Origin: Amphiduros pacificus | Taxonomy: Eukaryota > Annelida > Polychaeta > Phyllodocida > Hesionidae | Length of the DNA stretch: 64,000 nucleotides | NCBI GenBank assembly: GCA_949316495.1 | Contig: OX439008.1 | Coordinates: 5,167,001 to 5,231,000, forward strand | Direction: 5' to 3' | Shown: positions 12,705-24,394 of the stretch, in pieces | Position numbering within the stretch: position 1 is the stretch's first letter | Layout: each line of letters begins with the position of its first letter | Translations under genes and position numbers: made by a program | The notes under the pieces: model-generated | Seen by the model: only the letters and a program-made list of their open reading frames with translations | What the model was told of the DNA's origin: nothing | The model's database searches: none

Positions 12705-14476
12705 AAAGATGTTTGCAGTGTTATAAAATTTGCAATAAGTGGCACCTGATAGTAAGTCTAACGAAAACCAATGTCATCATCTTTGGAAAAAAGAAAAATG
12801 ATTTTGTCTTTAAATACAATAACCAAACAATCAAAATTGTAGATGAATATAAATATTTGGGTGCTATTTTCTCATCTAAGACCATAGATCCACTCAGAAA
12901 AACACATGATCACCTCACTGAAAAATCACAAAATGCTATTTACGCACTTAACTCGCATGTTAAAAATAGTATAGGACAACTTTCACCAATATTAGCCTTC
13001 AAAACATTTGATACTCAAATAAGCCCAATCATGGAATATGCTGCTGATGTTTGGTTTACAGGAAAAGAAGTCAAATCTCTAGAAAAAATACATTTATCTT
13101 ATCTAAAAAGCAATCTCCGTGTTAAAATATCTTCCAGTAATTATGCAATATATGCCGAGTCTGGAAGATTTCCCCTTATCCTCAAACAAAAATTTCAGGC
13201 AATTAAATACTGGAAAAGAATACTCTTACTAAAAAATAACCATATAGTGAAAAAAGCATATAACTCACTTCTTGAATTGCATGAACTAGGACAAATAAAC
13301 TGGTGCAGCCACATAAAAAATATTCTGTATGATGTAAATCAACAACACCACTGGGAGGAGCAATGTCTAAATACCAGCACAGATTTAACGATAATAGAAG
13401 CAGAACTTTATAACAAATTTAGAACTGAATGCATAGAAAAGATTGGAAATAACTTATTATATCCAAAACTGAGGACATACTGTCTTTTCAAGTCTGAATT
13501 CATGATGGAAAAATACTTGTCATGTGTAAAAAATCTGAATCATGCATTATCCCTATTTAGATTCAGAATAAGTTCCCATAACTTAAGAATAGAAACCGGC
13601 AGATATGACAGACCAAATAAAACACCGCCAGAATTTAGAACTTGTTTATATTGCTCCTCTGGTGGTGTTGAAGATGAAAATCACTTTATCATGACTTGCA
13701 CTTTATATCAAAAAGAACGTAGAGAACTCATGTCTGTAGTCATAGATGAATTACCATGGGATCACTTGGCAAATGTAAATAATTTGGAATATTTCACTGT
13801 CATTATGAAATGTGAAAATAAGAGAGTGATTAGATCTCTAGCAAAATATATATATTTATGTCTAAAAAAGAGATCTGAAACAGTGCTAAACAATACGTCC
13901 AATTAAGATTCTAGTCCAGTATAAGTAATTGTAATGCTTAAAATCAAAATATGTAGGATGCTTAGATTTATAATAATTCTCTGGTGCTATAGACCAAGTA
14001 TTTCATTATGTTTATTACAAATAGCATGATTATTGATAACAATGCCAACTTTGACAAACATAGACCACTCATACGAGTTTATTCATTAATCATTAATCAC
14101 AATCCAGAACCATTCTTTCAGTTAAGACTGATCTAAATTCCCATCATTCTGAAAGCTATCAAAATTAAAACCCATCCATTTCTTGAATCACAAAATTATG
14201 AATAAACAATCTCGTCTGATTTGTATATGATTCTGCCAAAGCACTTTAAAAAAAAATGTACGTATATTGAATTGAATGCCATCAAATGGTGTTCTATTGT
14301 CTATTTTCTTTTTTGTATTTACATTTGTTCGTGTTAATTGAATTAGAAATAATCTGTGAGTATCAAATGTATATATTTAGAAGATACTCCTGAGTAGTAT
14401 TGGTATAATTTTAATTAACATGACATATAGGTTTTATGTGACCTTCTATTGTCAATAAAATTCAATACAATACAAA
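12705..14476 (+). mobile_element. 5'-truncated LINE (non-LTR retrotransposon)
   Basis: The insertion starts in the late reverse-transcriptase region and keeps the rest of ORF2 open at 12713-13906 (about 397 codons). The first residues (CNKWHLIVSLTKTNVIIFGK, then EYKYLGAIF) match the block after the RT YxDD motif. The C-terminus has FRFRISSHNLRIETGRY and a CLYC...HFIMTC putative zinc-binding knot seen in many invertebrate LINE ORF2 proteins. A 3' UTR of about 550 bp ends near 14476 in AATAAAATTCAATACAATAC, a short repetitive tail typical of target-primed insertion. The truncation is the usual dead-on-arrival type, and the frame after it is intact, so the copy is fairly young. Confidence 0.85.
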
Positions 14477-14588
14477 ATGTTATTGCATGTGACATTACTG
14501 ATGTGATGCATCAGTGTTTATCAATGTTATATGTTTTTAATGTTTAATGTTGATATGTGGTTTTCCTCTTCATCAATGGATTTGTTTG

Positions 14589-14873
14589 TTTGGGGTTTTA
14601 CATCACTTTCAACATTATCTCAGTCATTTCGTGATGAGACCTACTTGTAGCAGATATAGTGCTGCCTCACTGAATTGTTATGTCGCAGGTCCTTGACATG
14701 ACAACCCACCCGGTCACAGATTTACAAGGACAACGGGTTAACCCTTTGGCACAGACCTCAGCTCACGTGTGAAATTGTATCATGAATTCAATCTCGGCAC
14801 GGCCGGGGATTGAACCCACGACCTTTGGATCACCACAGAGGAACTGGCGCTCTAACCAACTGCGCCACGGCCC
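14589..14873 (-). mobile_element. tRNA-derived SINE, full-length copy 1
   Basis: On the minus strand the element starts with a tRNA-like head: an A box in GGCGCAGTTGGTTAGAGCGC and a B box in GGTTCAATCC, the internal RNA polymerase III promoter. A body of about 200 bp follows, containing GTCATGTCAAGGACCTGCGA-like and TTCAGTGAGGCAGC-like blocks, and it ends in a short TTTG-rich tail (on the plus strand). Two more copies lie at 29.8 and 31.7 kb. It resembles the tRNA-headed SINEs described from molluscs; I cannot assign a named family. Confidence 0.85.
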
Positions 14874-15648
14874 GTGGCCTTACAACATTGGATGTAGAGA
14901 AAACAATTGTGATGTCATAAATCACTTATGAAAGTGAGTATGTATACAAGTTAAAGGTAATGTGGTTTGTATAGTTATAGCAGACTTCAAGGTACAGACA
15001 GCCTTATGAATATAATTTTTGGGTAATTCTATTGGAAATCCTTTCAACAGCATTGTGTGTTATGAAATATATATGAATTATATATAAAAGGTTGAATTAA
15101 ATGCCATGCCAAGGTCAATCAATACATATGTGCCTGAAAGAGTATAGCTGATAATGTGCTTTATTTAAGATTAAACAGGTCATAATAATATCTGCAACAA
15201 GTATATGTCTATGAATGCCCAAAATCCAACTTTCCCAGCACCAAAGGAATTGAAAACGTATAAAAATATTTTATCCCTCTGCAATATTTAAGAGAACTGA
15301 TCCACACCTGCTATGTACGTGTATATGAACATGTGACAGTCACCAGTTATTTTGGACACATACATTATGGACACATACATCTTGTATCTCAACCAAACTC
15401 TAATATTCAATTGTATGCTATAGTCATGTGTATAATTTTCTCTGTTTATCCTTGGTGGGGGTGGAGTGTAACAAGTGAGAATCCTCACAGTCCCTCAATG
15501 TTATACCTCATCCAGACTAGCTGCTAAATTGAGTAAAAATAGTATCACATATACCCTCAATAAAGACGACCCCCAGTATTGTGTCTGATCCAATGTTTGT
15601 GTGTTCTCTGTCCATCCCAGCTGTTTGGTATGGTTAGGTGGTCAACAT
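14874..15648. other. No recognised gene
   Basis: AT-rich, with an AATAAA near 15560 followed by a GT-rich stretch that leads into the tail-like repeat at 15649. This is compatible with an old LTR, but no second copy of the upstream part is in the window. Confidence 0.3.
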
Positions 15649-15707
15649 GAAGATATCAACACTTCACATCAGGTAAATCTCTATAATATCACACTGGTGG
15701 CAGTTAA
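15649..15707 (+). repeat. Dispersed repeat, LTR-tail-like copy B
   Basis: Second copy of the segment at 11986-12050, again with CAGGTAAATCTCTATAA and then CACTGGTGGCAG. See copy A for the interpretation as possible LTR tails of one old family. Confidence 0.4.
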
Positions 15708-16576
15708 TATTAAACAGAGTACGTTTCCTAAGGTTCTGCATGGGATGTAGACCTATTTAATTTTTTGGTTTTTTTTTCTTATTTTTTAAAATATTTTTTT
15801 CATGTCAGATGTTTCCCAAGTGTTATCTTTATAGGATTTATAATTCATAAGACGGCATAAATCAAAGCTGAGAGCAATACTAAGTTATATAGTGTCTCAG
15901 ATCAAAGAGAACAACATTATAGCTTCCAGCCTCTCACGGCACGTGCACGATTCTCTGTGCTTCATTGTGAAAATGATGATGTCAACAGCCATAATGAACC
16001 AATTGTAGCTTAAATATAATGTAATCTTGCACACTCTACGGAATGCCTATAAGCTCTGCCAAGTAAACTGATAACATGTACATATTATATACATGTAGAT
16101 CATGTAGATGTAACATGGAAACGTCAATGTTCTCAGTTCACACCAGGAAATGTCAAGGACACTTCATGAAACACACGAGCTTCTTCTTCTTTCTGAGTAT
16201 ATTCGTCCGGTATCTCGAACCACCTCCTATTGGGGTATCATGGAATGTTTACTGTGTTTCTGCTCTTGTGTAGCCTGTAGCATAGCTCATTGCATTCACC
16301 ATTGAATCTAACCAGTAAGCTACCTGTTGCACCTTCTACCTCAGTGATGCAGCTCACTGTGATTGTGACGTCATAACCTGACATTACTTGATGTCATAAT
16401 ATGATTCATATCGCCACCTTACAGATGACTGCAATAATGCCACAATGTCAATGAAGAATGAAGAAGGTACCCAGCTTTACTAGGCCTCTGCAGTGTTATA
16501 TACTGAGCCCGATGCAAAGGAGAGTAGGAAGAAGGTAGAGTATCGCGGACTCTACAGTGTTTTAACATGTACACGT
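15708..16576. other. No recognised gene
   Basis: Includes a T-rich tract near 15755-15800 and ordinary AT-rich sequence. No exon, RNA gene or element boundary is supported. Confidence 0.4.
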
Positions 16577-17665
16577 AATGACAAGTTCAGGCCTATCCAA
16601 GTGAGAGATGAATACAAGGGAGAGACAGCTGTAAGAAATAACTTTACACAAGCAAGAGATAGTGACTTGTAAAACAGTGAGAAATAGCTGCACAAGTGAG
16701 AAACAGCTGCCCAACAATGAGATAGTTACAACAACGAGATAGTTATAAGTTAAGAGATATAACATAAAATGGTATGAGGTGTGAATGACATGTGCAGACA
16801 TTTAACCTTGTGATAACTTGATAACCAGGGCTATATGCCCTAAATGGTGTACCTTGGATATTAAACATAATTTAATAACTTATTGTGAACATTTTTTTGG
16901 GTGGGGCAGCAGGTGAAATACTGTGTAGGTATATACTTATACCCAAAGACATCGTCAAAATAGACTTGAAATCCTTTGATTTTAGAAATACCATGCACTG
17001 CCCATCCATTTTAACAAACGACTCTGTAAGAACTCGACTTCCGGCAACTAACAGTCAAACAATTATGTGCCGTTTAAATCAACATAAGATGTCAGCCCTG
17101 TTTGAAATTACTTCCTTGTTTTTTCTTGATCTCAGCATCGTTCGCCATTGTTTACGATTTTGCGCAAAGAGTGAGAGATAGCTGCACATGTGATAGAAAG
17201 ATGCACAAGTGAGAGATAGCTGCACAAGTGAGACAGATGCATGAGTGAGACAGCTGCATGAGTGAGAGATAGCTGCATGGGTGTGAACTGCAAAAGTAGG
17301 ATAGCTACACAACTGAGTGAGAGATGGATATGAGCAATTATGCAGCTGTCTCTCACATATGAGTGAGACAGCTGCATAATTGAGAGGTAGCTACAACAGT
17401 GATAGCTACAACAGTGAGATAGCTGTACGTGTGAGAAATAGTTGAGACGAGACAGCTGCAGCCACAAACGAGAGATTGATTCACAAAAAAGACATGGATA
17501 CAAAAGTGAGAGACAGCTACATAAGTGAGAAATAGCTGCATATGTGAGAGATGGCTACAACAGTGAGAAATAGCTGCATATGTGAGAGATGGCTACAACA
17601 GTGAGAGATAGCTGCATATGCGAGAAATAGCTGCATATGTGAGAGAGAGCTGCACAAGTGAAAGC
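16577..17665. repeat. Degenerate minisatellite, GAGATAGCTGCACAAGTGA-like unit, in two blocks
   Basis: Diverged copies of a roughly 19-25 bp unit (GTGAGAGATAGCTGCACAA and variants with CATATG or ACAACAG) fill 16577-16760 and 17165-17665. The 400 bp between them is not repetitive, as if something inserted into the array. Frames on the minus strand through the repeat are Ser/Cys/Leu/His-rich artefacts. Confidence 0.85.
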
Positions 17666-17910
17666 TTGCAACCCCTCCCTGCCGAAAGCACTTGTTACCA
17701 TAGAAGAATGCATACATAAGATATGATTAGGAGTATAATATTACATTGTTGTAGAAATTATTATCGTAGAAGCGTGCATACACAAGATTTAATTAAATTG
17801 TTGTATGTCATATGTATATACCATATAAACCTGCGGGAGTGGCATAGAAATACTAAATAGAAAACATGCATGCATGATTATATAAATGTGATATTACATT
17901 GAGCACATAT
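17666..17910. other. No recognised gene
   Basis: AT-rich spacer with a short near-duplicate around 17700-17780 (GTAGAA(G)YGTGCATACAYAAGAT). Nothing else seen. Confidence 0.4.
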
Positions 17911-18585
17911 TTAAAGATTAATAATAATTATAAATAATTTCTGCAGGCCTGGTGAATGTTTGAAGCTATAGAGTATAGTATAGTTCTGTATCCATGCCTT
18001 CTCTCCTGTGAAGCTGATAATAGACCATGATGGGCCATACTGCATACCGATACCGAGGTTTGATGCATCTGTCAATAGCACTTCCATTGTCCATGGTTCA
18101 GGATAAAATGTCACTCCATTATGTAATGATATACAGTTCTGCCACCAAGATATATCTCCTTGAGCTTCCCGAGATAACCTGATCTTATGTTAGAGGCAAT
18201 TGGCTCTTTTAGCCAAATGAGTCAAATGCCTCATAAACATAGTCCCAGCACTCATTACACATGAACAGAAAGGCAGCTTACCAGCTATTGATAACAATTT
18301 ACATTTTGACATATTTCTTATACTGAAATTCACTTAGCTCTTGCAGTATCTCCTGCATACGTTCCTGAGAGATACAAAGCTACTTATTTGGAGTATCGAT
18401 TATGATGCTCAGAAACTCCAATGTTCTCGCTGGACCATGTGTCTTGGAGTCCTGAACTTTAAAACCTGCTTCCTTACATGTGTCAAGAATTATGTCAAGA
18501 GGATTTTTGTAACACGGATGGTTAATTTTTGACAACCATTGCCGACAAGCAATGGTTGTCAAAAAAGGAACTATCTGTGTTATAC
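17911..18585 (-). mobile_element. DIRS-like pol fossil, late RT and RNase H part
   Basis: On the minus strand the piece shows an RT block (CKEAGFKVQDSKTHGPAR, LEFLSIIIDT) and farther on an RNase H start (GVTFYPEPWTMEVLLTDASN and the following IGMQYGPSWSII). These match the RT-RNase H order and wording of DIRS-like (tyrosine-recombinase) retroelements and kin. It is a fossil with several breaks and looks old. The Ty3/gypsy element directly abuts it on the right. The early RT part of a similar element lies at 26.05-26.8 kb on the same strand. Confidence 0.65.
18526..18565. repeat. Perfect 17-bp inverted repeat, 6-nt loop
   Basis: Arms 18526-18542 (TTTTTGACAACCATTGC) and 18549-18565 are exact reverse complements around CGACAA. 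This is a strong hairpin inside the DIRS-like fossil, 20 bp left of the Ty3/gypsy element. Confidence 0.9.
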
Positions 18586-18697
18586 TGCAATGTATGTACA
18601 CGACTCCTCATGACATTGATAAATGAACCAATCAGAATCCATCAATAAAGTCAGTCCTGAACGCAGCGCCATCTTGTGTTGTTCATATCACATTGCA
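18586..18697 (+). repeat. 5' LTR of the Ty3/gypsy element
   Basis: 112 bp, TG...CA ends, identical to 23373-23484. It contains AATAAA (in ATCAATAAAGTC), the likely poly(A) signal of the element RNA. Confidence 0.93.
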
Positions 18698-18719
18698 TGT
18701 TGTCAAAAAGTGGGATAAA

Positions 18720-21700
18720 ATGGCTCAAATCACAGGATTAAAGCCACCTGGGAACCTCAACCTAAAAGGAAACTTGGACCAGAACTACAAAGAATGGTTG
18801 AGACAGTATGAGATATACGCCATAGCTGCTGGTGTGGTAAAACTGGGAGAAGATGTCCAGTGTTCTGTATTTCTACACGTGGCAGGACCAGCAGCACAGA
18901 AGGTATATGCAACAATGACAATCCCTGACGATGAAAAAGATAAACTAGATCCCCTCAAGTTGAAACTCTCCCAATATTGTAAAGGAAAGAAGAACTTGAT
19001 CATTATAAGATACCAATTCAATACAACAAATCAAAAGCAAAGTGAAAATTTTGACACTTACCTGACAAATCTGAAAAATAAGATTGTTGATTGTGAATAC
19101 AGCACCCTAAAAGACAGCCTACTCAGAGACCGTATAGTATGTGGTATACATGATGAAGTTCTGAGGGAAAAGTTATTGCAAACCGAAGATTTGGATTTAG
19201 AAAAGTGTATTTCCATGTGCAGATTATCGGAAATCACTGCAAAACAGCTAAAAGAAGTAGCGGAGAGTACAAATGTCAGTGGAGCCAGTGGTGTGAATAT
19301 GGTACATGCAAGACCAAAAAAGTTCCACAGTCCAAAACCAAACTTTGCCCGCCCAAACCCCCAGTCCAAGTCCAAATGTGGCAATTGCGGAGGCCTGCCA
19401 CACAGAGTCAAGGAGAGATGCCCAGCTTTTGGTCAAACATGCCATAATTGTCAGAAGCTAAACCACTTCAAAATCATGTGCAGATCTGGACAAGGGCGAG
19501 GTAGGGGCCAGGCAAACAGAATGCAAAGACAGTCACACAGAAAAGTACATGACCTAGAAACGGTACAATTTGTGGAGGAACCAGATTGTGACCAATACTA
19601 TGATGACCCAGGCTTATACGTAGACGAAATCACGGTAGACACGTGCTACAAATCGCCATGGACCGAAACAGTGAAATTACAGAATGTACAAGTCACATTC
19701 AAGCTCGACACAGGTAGCGAAGCAGACATATTGCCATTTGAAATCTTCCAGAGAATCAAACCAGCGCTGAAGCTCGACCCGCCCATACAGACCTTACGTT
19801 CTTACTCAGGCCATTACCTACAGCCACGCGGCGAGGTAAGCCTGATGGTGAAGGGGTCAAAGGTCAGATTTCAAGTAGTAGACAAGGTGGATCCCATATT
19901 AGGCCGTGATACATGTGACAATCTTGGCCTGATCAAACGTGTCAACGCCGTATCGACAGCAATGAACACATCACAGATCCTGAGTGAATATCAAGACGTA
20001 TTCACTGGGCTAGGGTGCATCAAGAGAAATGCACACCTGTATCTGAAGCCAGACGCAGAGCCGTCAGTAGATGCCCCAAGGCGCATCCCATTTGCAATCA
20101 AGGACAAGGTCAAGGCTGAATTGGACCGAATGGAGAAACTCGGAGTTATAGTTCGCCAGTCAGAACCAACTCCATGGGTGAGCTCCATGACCATAGTCCA
20201 GAAGAAAGACAAAGTGAGAATTTGTCTAGACCCCACAAAGCTGAATAAGGCAATTCGCCGCGGTGCATACCCACACAAGACGGTGGAGGAAGTAGCCGCA
20301 AACATACCCGGCGCGACCATATTCAGTACATTAGACGCCAACCATGGTTACTGGCAAATCGAGCTAGACGAGGAGAGCTCTCGTCTCTGCACATTCAACA
20401 CCGCCTGGGGAAGATATAGATTCAAGAGGCTCCCATTCGGCATAAACACCAGCGGTGACATTTTCGCAGAAACCATGGACGAGCTCTACGGACAGATCCA
20501 GGGTGCAGAGCGTATCGTAGACGACCTGATGATAGCAGGCCCTACCACGCAGCCGCATGATGCCACCCTGCGACAAGTCCTGGAGACAGCCAGGCAGAAC
20601 AACATGACGTTCAACGCCCCCAAGTCCAAGATCGCCATGCCGAAAGTGCCATATGTGGGTCACGTATTCTCCAAGGAGGGATTGCAGCCAAGCCCTGACC
20701 GCATAGAAGCCATACTCAAGATGCCAACGCCTACATGCAAGGATGATGTATTGCGGTTCAATGCAATGATTGGCTATCTTGCAAAATTTGTGCCAAACCT
20801 CTCGGAAGTCAACAAAGTGCTGCGCCAGTTGACCGAGAACAAAGTGGAGTTCCACTGGGACCCTATTCATCAGCAAGCATTTAACAATCTGAAGAGATTA
20901 GTCACAGAGGCCCCAGTGCTGGCATATTATGATGTCAAGAAACCCGTGACCATTCAAAGTGATGCAAGCAAGAATGGCCTCGGATGTGTGATCATGCAGG
21001 ATCAAAAGCCGGTGAGCTATGCATCAAAATCGCTGGACAAGGCCCAGACGAACTATGCCGTCATCGAGAAGGAGATGCTTGGCATTGTGTTCGCATGTCA
21101 CAAGTTTCACGACTATATCTATGGAAAAACAGTTACCATAGAAACAGACCACAAGCCGCTCATAGGGATAATGAGTAAACCCATACAAGCTCTATCAGCA
21201 AGGATGCAGAGAATGCGCCTTAAGCTGCAGAGATATGACATCACACTAACGTACAAGCCAGGTAAACAGATGTATGTTGCCGACACATTGTCAAGAGCTT
21301 ATCTTAGTGACACAGGACCAGAAGACCTCATTGACAATGAAATCACAGTAAACATGATTCAGATGAGCCCAGAAAAGGAGAAAGAGATCAAGGAGGCAAC
21401 AGACAATGACCAGATATTGCAGAAGCTTGCATACAATGCAAAAAATGGATGGCCCAAAGTGATAAAAAAGGCACCACCTGAAATAAGACCCTACTTCACT
21501 TTCAGGGATGAAATCACCTGTGAAGATGGTCTTGTGTACAAAGGCAAGAGACTGATAGTACCCACCAGCATGAGAGCTGGAATGCTAGAACGCGTGCACG
21601 AAGCACACATGGGAATTGTCAAGTCCAATGCTCTAGCCAGGGAGTATATATACTGGCCTGGAATAACTACAGAGATACAAGAGATGGTCGAAAACTGCAA

Positions 21701-22962
21701 TGCATGTCAGACATACAGGAATAATCAGCAAGCAGAGCCAATGTTACCCCATGAAATCCCAGAGCTGCCATGGGACAAAATAAGTGCTGATTTATTCAAA
21801 TTCAGAGGAGATTACTACCTTCTAATGGTAGATTACTTCTCGAAATATCCAGAGGTAAACAAGCTAGATCAGCTATCAAGCAATGCTACCATAAATGCTA
21901 TGAAAGAAGCATTCAGTCGCTTTGGAATCCCTAGTACATGTGTAAGTGACAGTGGACCCCAATTTGACAGTCATGAATTCCATACATTCAGCAAGGAATG
22001 GGGATTTAAGCACACACCTATAAGCCCTACTCACTCTCAGTCAAACGGACAAGTGGAGAAAGGTGTGCAAACAATTAAACAATTCTTCAAGAAATGTGAA
22101 ATGTCAGGAGACGACCCGCAGATTGCACTGTTAAGTTACAGAAATACGCCACTAGAGGGCGTGGGACAATCACCAGCACAGCTATTAATGAGTCGCAGAC
22201 TCAGATCCAAGTTACCAGTCAAACAGGAGCTACTGAAGCCCGAGGTGATCAACAAGGCAAACACCTCAAAGAAGTTGGCTAAGCGCCAAATGACTCAAAA
22301 AACTCTATTTTGACCGCAAAGCTGGCGCCATCATGCCCAAACTGAAGGTCGGCGATGCGGTCAGGTTCAGATCGCCAAAAGGTGATCACTGGCGCTTGGG
22401 CATAGTGAAGGCTGTTTCAGACATGCCCCGCAGGTATGTGGTCGTGGCTCAGGATGGTCGGAATTTCCAGCGCAACCGCGCACACATCAGAAACACACCG
22501 GAGAAAGCTACCATCCAGGACCGCCCTGCTGCAGCGCCACAACTCTCTGTTCCACAGCCGCGCTTCAGGATCCCATACAATATTGCCAATAGTGAGGCAA
22601 GGGAAGTGCAGGCTGAAGGAAATCACACAAGAGAGAAACCTCAAACATTGACGACAAACACTCACACCAGCATGAAAACCCCAGTGAAAGTTCACACAGG
22701 TGAAAAGCCATACACAGGTGCACCAAACAGAAGCACACCTGTGAAATCACCAAAACCCAGTCACATGAATCACACTGGAGAGAAGCACAACACACCTGTA
22801 AAAGCCAACAACACAGGTGTTAAGTCATATGCATTGCCAACAACCAGCAGTAATGGCAAAGCACCCTCTACTATAAGTCAGAATGTGCAAGGGACAAACA
22901 ATCCAGGAGTAGTAACCAGATCTGGGAGAAATGTGGTTAAACCAAGCAAGTTGAATTTGTAA
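18720..22962 (+). pseudogene. Ty3/gypsy gag-pol coding region
   Basis: Gag, nucleocapsid knuckles, aspartic protease, RT, RNase H and integrase lie in that order, as in all Ty3/gypsy elements. The end of the region is a Pro/Thr/Asn-rich integrase tail with repeated HTGEKPY-like words (about 22600-22800) and closes with TRSGRNVVKPSKLNL, an ending common in these integrases. Long frames on the opposite strand are shadows of this region. Codon use is more GC-rich than the surrounding DNA, especially through the RT. Confidence 0.9.
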
Positions 22963-23372
22963 AATGTAAAATTTGAGTAAGCTGGATGTGCAAAAGTAAT
23001 CGTGGAGGTTAAAACATTCAATATGTCATAATCAAACAAGTAGTATAAATCATAATTTTGTGAAAGACAATTGTATACTATACAAAATATCAAAGACAGT
23101 CATAAATGATAGTTACATGGTTATATGTTATGAAAGTTAAAGACTTTTAAAGTTTATAATTATTAACATTATACAAAATGAGTGCTCAGAGACTTGATAT
23201 ATATATATATTTTTTTTCCAAAAGGGAAAGATGATCATAAATGTTACAAGTATGTACATGAGAGATATATTTCATTGATTGTATGTTTGTATACTTGAGA
23301 GATATGTTTCATTGATTGTCATATTATATTGTTTATTGATTATTGTTCTTAACAACTGCTTAAGAAGGGAGA

Positions 23373-23484
23373 TGCAATGTATGTACACGACTCCTCATGA
23401 CATTGATAAATGAACCAATCAGAATCCATCAATAAAGTCAGTCCTGAACGCAGCGCCATCTTGTGTTGTTCATATCACATTGCA
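23373..23484 (+). repeat. 3' LTR of the Ty3/gypsy element
   Basis: Identical copy of the 5' LTR. A purine-rich tract sits directly to its left and the target duplication ATAC directly to its right. Confidence 0.93.
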
Positions 23485-23800
23485 ATACCTCAGTGATGCG
23501 CGTATCAACGAGATTTCCAATGAATACGAGCATGCCAAATATTCGTAGCGTATTCATTAGGTGCGAACTATTTTCCGTCGGCCATCTTTAGACTAGTCTC
23601 CTGCTGAGCGTCAAGAACATCGTGTATACACAGAGGGCGGCAACCAGTCTATGGCTGTACGCACTATTTTCGGGTCACGTGACGGGGTCAAATGAGGTGC
23701 GCTTTGTTTACAAAACGTTTTTAATGATAAATAACTTGTTTCATGTATCATTTTTTCTAAAAATACAGTAGTTTTCTGAGGTATAAGAACAAAACATGCC
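23485..23800. other. Unassigned, CpG-containing stretch
   Basis: Right flank of the Ty3/gypsy insertion. It is richer in CG dinucleotides than most of the window (GCGCGTATCAACG, TCGTAGCG, GTCACGTGACG). No gene assigned; it could belong to the older element that received the insertion, or be promoter-like host DNA. Confidence 0.35.
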
Positions 23801-23808
23801 TCGTCGGG

Positions 23809-24394
23809 CCCGGGGGGGGGGGGGGGGGGTACTCTCATGATTTTAACCCGCGGAGGCTGAGATGGAACTGAAAACCCCAGAGCCTGAATTAGGGAAATAT
23901 TCTATCATTATTGGTACCCTGATTTAGGACTAGCTGAAATTTGGTACCCTGATTTAGGACTAGCTGAATTTTTGATACCCTCATTTAGGGATGATGCAGA
24001 AGGAGGAGATTTGGAAAAGGGGATTGTGATCCCTGTTTTAGGGAGAAATTTGAAAAACAGTACCCTGTTTTAGGGAAAATGATAAAATATCTTAACCCGG
24101 ATGGGACTGAAAATCCCAGAGCCTGATTTAGGGAAATATTTTATCATTATTGGTACCCTGATTTAGGACTAGCTGAATTTTTTATACCCTCATTTAGGGA
24201 TAATGCAGAAGGGGGAGATTTGGAAAGGGGGATTGTGATCCCTGTTTTAGGGAGAAATTTGAAAAATAGTACCCTGTTTTTGGGGAAATGATGAAATATC
24301 TTAACCTGTTTTAGGGAAAATATCGGCGAAAAGGACCCTATTTAGCCCAGCTTCCCCGGTAACGCTGACTATGAGAGTACCCCCCCCCCCCGGG
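23809..24394. mobile_element. Short element with poly-G/poly-C inverted termini and 8-bp target duplication
   Basis: The left end reads CCC, 18 G, then TACTCTCATGA; the right end is its inverse, TATGAGAGTA, 12 C, GGG. Both sides are flanked by the perfect 8-bp duplication TCGTCGGG (23801-23808 and 24395-24402). The inside is a tandem duplication of about 220 bp (about 23860-24090 and 24095-24310) full of short words such as CCCTGATTTAGGACTAGCTGAA and CCCTGTTTTAGGGA. There is no coding capacity, so it is a non-autonomous DNA transposon. An 8-bp duplication fits hAT, P or Merlin-type machinery; the terminal sequence does not let me choose. Confidence 0.85.

Larger units (their letters stand above)
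18586..23484 (+). mobile_element. Ty3/gypsy LTR retrotransposon, Mag-like, young
   Basis: Two identical 112-bp LTRs (18586-18697 and 23373-23484) begin TGCAATGT and end ACATTGCA, an 8-bp inverted repeat at the LTR ends. ATAC on both sides (18582-18585 and 23485-23488) is a 4-bp target duplication. A purine-rich tract (AAGAAGGGAGA) precedes the 3' LTR. No standard TGG primer site directly follows the 5' LTR. Parts: gag from ATG 18720; Cys/His knuckles near 19375-19480; protease LDTGSEADILP near 19705; RT with VDDLMIAG near 20520; RNase H with IQSDASKNGLGC near 20955; and an integrase with HHCC finger and D,D-35-E core, about 21590-22130. Very short LTRs and gag fused with pol fit the Mag clade. 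The coding region looks nearly whole, with about one break. Identical LTRs imply recent insertion. Confidence 0.93.

Noticed and set aside
14821-14873. tRNA-like sequence with A and B boxes
   Set aside because: It is the head of a SINE with the body attached, and similar heads recur; it does not fold into a full tRNA gene.
18785-22695. Long minus-strand and alternate-frame ORFs across the Ty3/gypsy element
   Set aside because: Shadows of its gag-pol region, which has GC-richer codons and so fewer chance stops.
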